The translations under genes and the position numbers were made by a program. A stretch of DNA of 46,990 nt from CAYVBE01 sp964448935 (GTDB taxonomy: Bacteria; Planctomycetota; Brocadiia; SM23-32). The notes beneath the pieces are model-generated. The model was not told the origin of the DNA, made no database searches, and was given only the letters and a program-made list of their open reading frames with translations. Shown here one piece after another: positions 42,170-46,990 of the stretch (position 1 is the first letter of the stretch; every line of letters begins with the position of its first letter). Location: the NCBI GenBank assembly GCA_964448935.1, contig CAYVBE010000011.1, forward strand, positions 1 through 46,990, read 5' to 3'.

Positions 42170-45100
42170 TCACCTCTCACACAGAGAATACTTCCGTCGC
42201 GCAGGGCCACGACAACGGATCCGTCGGCGGCGATGGCGATGCCGTTATAAAGCGGTTCGGACGGCAGGTCCACCTCCCACAAGGTCTCTTTGCCGTCCCG
42301 GCTGAAGGCGGAGATGCGCCAGCCGTCGTAACGCGTCAACGCTTGGCGTGCCTCGGCTTCCGTAAGCTTTATCAGGTGCTCATTGAACTCGCGTCCCGTG
42401 GCATGGGCTACCAGGACCGTGTTTTTCGTCAGGGCAAGGGCGTTCACGTCAAGGTCCGGTTTCTGCCAGGCCGCACCGTCATATTTGAAGAAGTCGAAAT
42501 CGGCCTTGAGCCCCACCCTCCGGTTGTTTTCGCCCCTGACCACGAAGGGACTCTTCTGCATGGCGTCCGCTGCCTCACGGAAATCCGGCATCGGCCAGAC
42601 GCTCAATCCCAACGTGGCCCAGCGGGCATTTCCGCGCCCCCTGATCTCGCCCCTCCTTTCCTCGTACGTCGGCGGACCGGCACAGACCAGCAACTCCCCA
42701 TCGCAGGCCGGCGCGATCCGGGAGAGGAGAACCTGACGGGGTGCGGGTTCCAACTGCCAGTCGCCGTCGTCATTGCAGTAGTACAGCCGGTAGATGATGC
42801 GATTACGTGGTTCTTCCTTTCCCCGTATATGGTGGTTTTCGAAGAGGTCACCACCGCCGGCGAGCACCATCGTATCATCGATACGTACGACATCCCGCCC
42901 GCGCTGGTATAGATACAGCCGCATCCCCACGCAGGTTCTCCGGCTGGTGATGTACTTGTCTTTCAGCTCGGCCAGGTGATCTTTGCCGTTCGCCTTGTCC
43001 AGCGTCAACGGCGGCGAATAGTAGCCGGCTGCCCACACGCGGTCCCCCACAAGGCACATGCTGCCGCCGATCCCCTGTACCGGCCGGTCGGGTGGCTGAG
43101 GGAAACTCTGGAATCGGTCCTCGGCCGGCTCATCGAGGTGACTCCAGACCACCCCGCCCGTGCGCGCATCCAGGGCGAAGGTCTTGACTCCTTCTGTCGC
43201 GTTGTGTCCCGCCGCTGCGTAGACGGTTTCTCCGTCCACCACCAACGATAGCACAGGCCAGGTGCTGACGAGCTGATCGAACATGAGGATACGTCGTTCG
43301 AACGGCGCCAGGCGTCGCTTCCAGGCCAGCCGACCCGATGGCGCATCCAGCGCATAAACCCAGCCGTCAGCACCCGGGACAAAGAGCATGTCCCCCGACC
43401 AGGCCGGGGAACACATCACCGGCCCGTCGGCGCAGAAGCGCCACAGTTCCTTGCCGGTCGCAAGAGAACGGGCCGTTACGATACCGTCGCTGCCCGCGCT
43501 GAATACTCGCTCGCCTACGCAGACAGGCGGCGCCGGCCGATCGTCGAAGGCGCTCACGAACTTGTTATAGAGCGTGCTGTAGGAAAACGGCGCGGGCGGC
43601 TCCGACTTCCACGCGATTGCGGCCTCACGCCCGACCGCGGCGCGGGAGGCGCCGCGATGCCCAGCATCGCCTCGATAGGCGACCCAGTCACCCGGTGCCG
43701 CACGGACCGGATGGGGCCCGTTCGCCGCGGCTTCGGCGAAAGCCGGACCTTTGACAAGGGGATGCTCCGGATGCTTCATGGCCCGCTCGATGAGCTCAGC
43801 GCCGCTCACAAAGCCGGCGGCTCCCGGACTAGGAGACCCGTCGCCGATGCACGGGAAGTATGTGAGAACGCCGCCCGCCACCCACGCCCCGACCGAGCAG
43901 GGGGATTTGAAATTCAAGCTCGAATGCCCCAGGGCACCCGTCCCCGGCGCATAAGTCACTCTGCCGCACCAGAACGTGCCTGCGGGACTGGGCACCTCGC
44001 CCGTCGTCTTGCCGGTTGCCGGATCATGTGCCACGTTCCCGGTAAGGAGCGAGCCATCAAGGATCATGTACTTCGTTGGCTTATTGGGGTTATTCCTGGC
44101 GCCCCGGAGTTGCGGCATGCCGAGCAGCCCCCCGTCATCGGCATCAAAGACACAGTCATTCCCAACTCCCCCCTGTATGGCCAGATAGACCAGCCCATCA
44201 GCCACGATCATGCTGTTGGTTCGGGCATTGAATGCATGGTGACGCATGATCCCCGCCGCTTTGGGTCGCGTCTGTTTGTCGAGCCAGGTCTTGTCGCGGT
44301 TCTCCCACAGCAGTCTGCCGTCCGCCGCCTTGAAGCAGGCGAGCCTGTGCTGCTCGCTGTAGAAGAAGAGCCGCCCCTCATGGAGCGCCACGGTGCGGTA
44401 ATCAATGATGGTGGGTTCCTCGTGGCGCCAGAGGATCTTCCCCCCCCCCAGGTCCCAGGCCACCAGCTCCTTGCCGAACAGGGTCTGCTTCTCCCATTGG
44501 CTCCTGGGCAACGGCAGGTACCAGTGGAAAGGCTCTTTGAGTTCGGCCGGCCTGCCCAGCAGCAGGTAGAGAACGCCCGCCTCATGCGCCAGCCAGCGGA
44601 TGCGCACATCCTCGCCGCCGATGTCAATGGGCGGCAGTTCCTCTCCGGTCAGCGGGTCGAGGCGCACGACCCGGCCGCGTTCTCCCGATCCCATGAAGAG
44701 TTCGTTGTCCGTCAACGCCACCACTGTCAGGTTCGGCTGCATCTTGGAGGGGATCATGGACTGCCAAAGGATGCGCCCGTTGTATACGCTGCGGGCGAAG
44801 ATGCGGCCGCAGAGATTGGCCCGATAGTACTCGCGCCAGTTCCAGGGATTGAACTCGTAATGGATGCCGTTACCCGTAAGTGAGGCGCCAAAGCCGGCTG
44901 AGTACATGGGCATCGCCCGGTACTGCAGGATGGGCGGAAACCTAAAGACCGTATCGTTCGAGACCGGGTTGTTGTTCGGGCCGTGCAGCTTGTGCGGCCA
45001 CCAGTCGCTGCCCGGCAGTTCCGGCTTTGAGATCGTCGCATCGGCCAGGACGGCCCGGCCGTTTATCGGCGTCAGCACGCGCATAATCTCGGCCCGCAGG

Positions 45101-45474
45101 GCCTCCGAGATATCCGCTTCCCGCACGTCCGAGAGCACCAGCAGGTCAACGTAGTTTTCGGCGAAAGGAATTGTGTCCGGTGAGCCTTGCTCCACGTAGA
45201 GCCGCCGTCCCAACAGCCCGGCCTCGGCCGCTTTCTCCTTGGCCGCGGCCACGTTCGCGGGGTCCTCGTCCATGGCCAGGATCAGGAACTCGCTCTCCCG
45301 CGCAAGCTTCAGAGCCAGTTCGCCATCCCCGCAGTCCGGCACGCAGGCCACGCCGCGGGTGAACGTTGCTTCCTTCAGGATTGCGTCCGCATCGATCGCG
45401 AACACCGGCGGAACGCACGCCAGCAAAGCCAGGACAGCCGTCAGTCCGGTCAGTCTCTTCAGCATCACGTTCAT
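42166..45474 (-). CDS. Exported methyltransferase-like + PQQ-type beta-propeller protein (paralog 3)
   Basis: From ATG 45474 the product has 1102 residues; an in-frame GTG ten codons upstream would overlap the LacI gene. AGGAG lies very close to this ATG and 10 nt before the in-frame ATG three codons on, so either may be used. The signal peptide is MLKRLTGLTAVLALLACVPP then VFA. The methyltransferase-like domain (41-159) is identical in DNA to that of paralog 2. The propeller (about 195-1102) includes VFSAGSDGIVTARSLATGK and LFVPGADGWVYALDAPSGR, and ends IAIAADGSVVVALRDGSIL like its paralogs. It is the first structural gene after the LacI regulator. Confidence 0.78.
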   Translation of the reverse strand: MNVMLKRLTGLTAVLALLACVPPVFAIDADAILKEATFTRGVACVPDCGDGELALKLARESEFLILAMDEDPANVAAAKEKAAEAGLLGRRLYVEQGSPDTIPFAENYVDLLVLSDVREADISEALRAEIMRVLTPINGRAVLADATISKPELPGSDWWPHKLHGPNNNPVSNDTVFRFPPILQYRAMPMYSAGFGASLTGNGIHYEFNPWNWREYYRANLCGRIFARSVYNGRILWQSMIPSKMQPNLTVVALTDNELFMGSGERGRVVRLDPLTGEELPPIDIGGEDVRIRWLAHEAGVLYLLLGRPAELKEPFHWYLPLPRSQWEKQTLFGKELVAWDLGGGKILWRHEEPTIIDYRTVALHEGRLFFYSEQHRLACFKAADGRLLWENRDKTWLDKQTRPKAAGIMRHHAFNARTNSMIVADGLVYLAIQGGVGNDCVFDADDGGLLGMPQLRGARNNPNKPTKYMILDGSLLTGNVAHDPATGKTTGEVPSPAGTFWCGRVTYAPGTGALGHSSLNFKSPCSVGAWVAGGVLTYFPCIGDGSPSPGAAGFVSGAELIERAMKHPEHPLVKGPAFAEAAANGPHPVRAAPGDWVAYRGDAGHRGASRAAVGREAAIAWKSEPPAPFSYSTLYNKFVSAFDDRPAPPVCVGERVFSAGSDGIVTARSLATGKELWRFCADGPVMCSPAWSGDMLFVPGADGWVYALDAPSGRLAWKRRLAPFERRILMFDQLVSTWPVLSLVVDGETVYAAAGHNATEGVKTFALDARTGGVVWSHLDEPAEDRFQSFPQPPDRPVQGIGGSMCLVGDRVWAAGYYSPPLTLDKANGKDHLAELKDKYITSRRTCVGMRLYLYQRGRDVVRIDDTMVLAGGGDLFENHHIRGKEEPRNRIIYRLYYCNDDGDWQLEPAPRQVLLSRIAPACDGELLVCAGPPTYEERRGEIRGRGNARWATLGLSVWPMPDFREAADAMQKSPFVVRGENNRRVGLKADFDFFKYDGAAWQKPDLDVNALALTKNTVLVAHATGREFNEHLIKLTEAEARQALTRYDGWRISAFSRDGKETLWEVDLPSEPLYNGIAIAADGSVVVALRDGSILCVRGE
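44998..45355 (-). repeat. 358-bp perfect direct repeat, copy B (within propeller paralog 3)
   Basis: This is the partner of 41678-42035, with the same orientation and reading frame. The third paralog (33625-36873) encodes a similar peptide here but with many base differences, so the perfect match is specific to these two neighbours. Confidence 0.95.
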
Positions 45475-45490
45475 CGCTCCTGCAGGGATT

Positions 45491-46531
45491 TCAATTCGGT
45501 TCACACGTGCTTCGGCGCACCACCAGCTCCGCCGGCACCTTCACCTCGACTTCGTACGGGTGCTCCCGGCCCTCTTCCATGATCTCCAGGGCCAACTCGA
45601 CCGCGCGCGCGCCGATCTGGGGCAGCATGTGGCTGACGGTGGTCATGGCGGGCACGGCGAAGGAGGCCAGCAGGTCGTCGAACCCGATCACGGAGACGTC
45701 CCGCGGCACCTGGAGGTCGCGTTCCCTCAGGACGGCGTACAGGGCGAGGGCCACGGTGTCGTTGCAGCACATGACGGCGGTGGTCTCCCGGAGCGGTGGC
45801 AGGTCGTTGCGCAGTTCATTCACGGCGCGTTCTATCTGATCCTCTATCTTGCCGTAGAAAACTTCGGGATTCTTGATGTTGTAGTGGGTGCTCGCCACGC
45901 CGAACCCGGACGCTGCCTCACGAAAAGCCGAAAGCCTGCTGAGGGCCCAGGACTCTTCGGGCGCCCTCGCGCCGAGCCAGAGGACTCGGTGGTGACCCAG
46001 GTCGGCCAGGTGCTCGACGGCTGCCCGTATGCCGGGTTCCGCGTCCAGGTTGACGGCGGGATAGCCGTTCCCCGGCTCGGATTGGATAAGTACCATAGGC
46101 CAGCGCCTGGCGTGGTCATGTTTTATCAGGCGCCCGTGGAAGTAGGGCAGCAGCAGGGCGTCCACCCTCTTCTCGACCAGGCCCTCGACCCCACGAGTCA
46201 GGTGCATGTCACCCTCGCCGCTCCCGAACAACAGCAGGTCGTATCCAAGCTCCCGTGCGCGTCGCTCGACGCCGCTGGACAGCGTATGTCCGAACAGGTG
46301 GCCGTAACCGTCGCCCGCCCGGTTCACGAAGCCCAGCGTGGTGGCTTTGCCGCGGGCCAGGGCGCGCGCGTGATAGTTGGATCGGTAGCCGAGCTTCCGG
46401 GCCGTGTCGAGCACGCGCCGTGCGCACTCCGGGCTGATGTTCAACTCATCGGCCCGGCCGTTGAGCACAAGGCTCACGGTGGTCGGGCTCACCCCGGCCT
46501 GCCCGGCGATCTCCTGCTGGGTCACTCCCAT
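45491..46531 (-). CDS. LacI-family transcriptional regulator
   Basis: The 346-residue protein starts at ATG 46531; upstream in-frame codons lie in the promoter. The helix-turn-helix is at the N-terminus (TQQEIAGQAGVSPTTVSLVL), followed by the hinge helix (YHARALARGK, about 53-62). A periplasmic-binding-protein-like effector domain follows, with LGFVNRAGDGYGHLFGHTLS, VDALLLPYF, VMCCNDTVALALYAVL and VSVIGFDDLLASFAVPAMTT. It probably binds a sugar released by this locus and controls the operon. A 16-bp palindrome with a central CG lies in its own promoter, suggesting autoregulation. The next gene starts 16 bp after its stop, so the regulator is the first cistron of the long operon. Confidence 0.95.
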   Translation of the reverse strand: MGVTQQEIAGQAGVSPTTVSLVLNGRADELNISPECARRVLDTARKLGYRSNYHARALARGKATTLGFVNRAGDGYGHLFGHTLSSGVERRARELGYDLLLFGSGEGDMHLTRGVEGLVEKRVDALLLPYFHGRLIKHDHARRWPMVLIQSEPGNGYPAVNLDAEPGIRAAVEHLADLGHHRVLWLGARAPEESWALSRLSAFREAASGFGVASTHYNIKNPEVFYGKIEDQIERAVNELRNDLPPLRETTAVMCCNDTVALALYAVLRERDLQVPRDVSVIGFDDLLASFAVPAMTTVSHMLPQIGARAVELALEIMEEGREHPYEVEVKVPAELVVRRSTCEPN

Positions 46532-46559
46532 ATCTTTCCGCCTCTCAGGTTCAAACAGC

Positions 46560-46588
46560 ATACTAAGGCGCATTAGTGTGACGGTCAA
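46560..46588 (-). promoter_or_regulatory. Sigma70-type promoter of the LacI-led operon
   Basis: On the minus strand TTGACC (-35, 46583-46588, five of six consensus bases) is followed after 17 nt by TAGTAT (-10, 46560-46565, four of six). The predicted start, near 46553, leaves a leader of about 20 nt before the lacI-type ATG. Confidence 0.65.
46562..46577 (-). promoter_or_regulatory. Candidate LacI-family operator
   Basis: On the minus strand ACTAATGCGCCTTAGT has half-sites ACTAATG and CCTTAGT (six of seven bases symmetric) around a central CG, the hallmark of LacI/PurR-type operators. It overlaps the -10 element and spacer, a repressing position. I found no second copy in the window. Confidence 0.6.
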
Positions 46589-46624
46589 GGTAATCGGCGG
46601 GAAGGCCGTTCAGGGGGGTAACCG

Positions 46625-46990
46625 CTACTGTTCGCGGCGGAAGCCGACGGATTGGAACCACAGGTTGCGGTCCTGCCCGTCGCGGTAAACGTCGTTGGTG
46701 AAGGCTGCCGAGACGCGGTGCTCGCCCTCGCTCAGATGCACCGCGCCGACGCGGAACCGGCCGGTCGTCGAGGAGCGCGTCTCGACCTCGCCGACCCGCG
46801 TCCCGTCCACCTCCACGGCGACCTTTGCGTATTCCCCGAACGCCTCGTTTGATCGCGCGCGGACGAACACGGCGTAGGTGCCCGTACGGCTGCAACGGAA
46901 GGCCCCGCGAACGGTACTCGAGGTCACCAGCGTGATCTCCCGCTGGTTCCGCGAGAAGTGGGGAACGCGGCCTACGGGCTGGAAGGCGGC
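46625..46990 (-). CDS. C-terminal end of a protein with a CBM60-like domain (5' end outside window)
   Basis: The frame is open from the right edge to the stop at 46625 and gives the last 121 residues. VEVDGTRVGEVET, a strand-rich middle, and AAFTNDVYRDGQDRNLWFQS resemble the calcium-dependent xylan-binding module of the CBM60 type, in which the 'ND.Y....DRNL' segment carries binding residues. Exported enzymes of planctomycete-like bacteria often end in such modules. The catalytic part, if any, lies outside the window. The stop is 37 bp from the LacI promoter, so this gene is in a separate unit. Confidence 0.65.
   Translation of the reverse strand, partial: AAFQPVGRVPHFSRNQREITLVTSSTVRGAFRCSRTGTYAVFVRARSNEAFGEYAKVAVEVDGTRVGEVETRSSTTGRFRVGAVHLSEGEHRVSAAFTNDVYRDGQDRNLWFQSVGFRREQ

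Noticed and set aside
41678..45355. Insertion sequence or integron-like element as the source of the 358-bp repeat
   Set aside because: The repeat is wholly in frame within one protein domain, has no terminal inverted repeats and encodes no recombinase.

Overview
The window is GC-rich, densely coding bacterial DNA. The signs of a Gram-negative, polysaccharide-degrading bacterium are an outer-membrane porin, a lipoprotein, exported beta-helix proteins and quinoprotein-like propellers fused to methyltransferase-like domains, together with sulfatases, URO-D-family and ThuA/enolase proteins. This mixture is typical of the Planctomycetota/Lentisphaerota/Hydrogenedentota kind of genome. That placement is inference from gene content; no rRNA or marker gene is present. 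I see no tRNA, rRNA, IS element, CRISPR array or phage gene.

Region A (1-7775, minus strand) is one six-gene operon read leftwards: a RuBisCO-like protein, a TIM-barrel sugar isomerase, a 2-oxo-acid dehydrogenase E2, E1 alpha and E1 beta, then a beta-helix lipoprotein that runs off the left edge. A RuBisCO-like protein co-transcribed with a sugar isomerase and a lipoate-dependent dehydrogenase suggests an undescribed carbohydrate or sugar-acid route ending in an acyl-CoA. A 354-bp divergent intergenic region separates it from Region B.

Region B (8130-12727) holds two signal-less (alpha/alpha)6-toroid glycosidase-like genes in convergent orientation. The second has a doubtful 5' end.

Region C (12781-17653, plus strand) is a ferrous-iron operon: a DtxR/MntR-type regulator fused to a FeoA domain, feoA, feoB, a small FeoB-associated Cys-rich membrane protein and an LbtU-like outer-membrane porin. 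A near-identical 14-bp palindrome lies just upstream of both the regulator and feoB and is a candidate operator.

Region D (46588 down to 17726, minus strand) is a single operon of about 29 kb. It opens with a LacI-family regulator whose own promoter contains a palindrome with a central CG, a likely autoregulatory operator. Thirteen tightly packed genes follow: three paralogous exported 'methyltransferase-like + beta-propeller' proteins alternating with two paralogous exported beta-helix proteins, an SDR epimerase, an exported clan GH-A hydrolase, an exported ThuA-enolase fusion, a URO-D-family protein, an alpha/alpha-toroid protein, two signal-less sulfatases and an AraA/FucI-type isomerase. 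The set reads as a sulfated-polysaccharide utilisation locus: exported binding and cleaving proteins, then cytoplasmic desulfation, glycoside cleavage and sugar isomerisation. No transporter is encoded here. Two of the propeller paralogs share a perfectly identical 358-bp segment inside otherwise diverged genes. At the right edge is the 3' end of another gene with a CBM60-like C-terminus.
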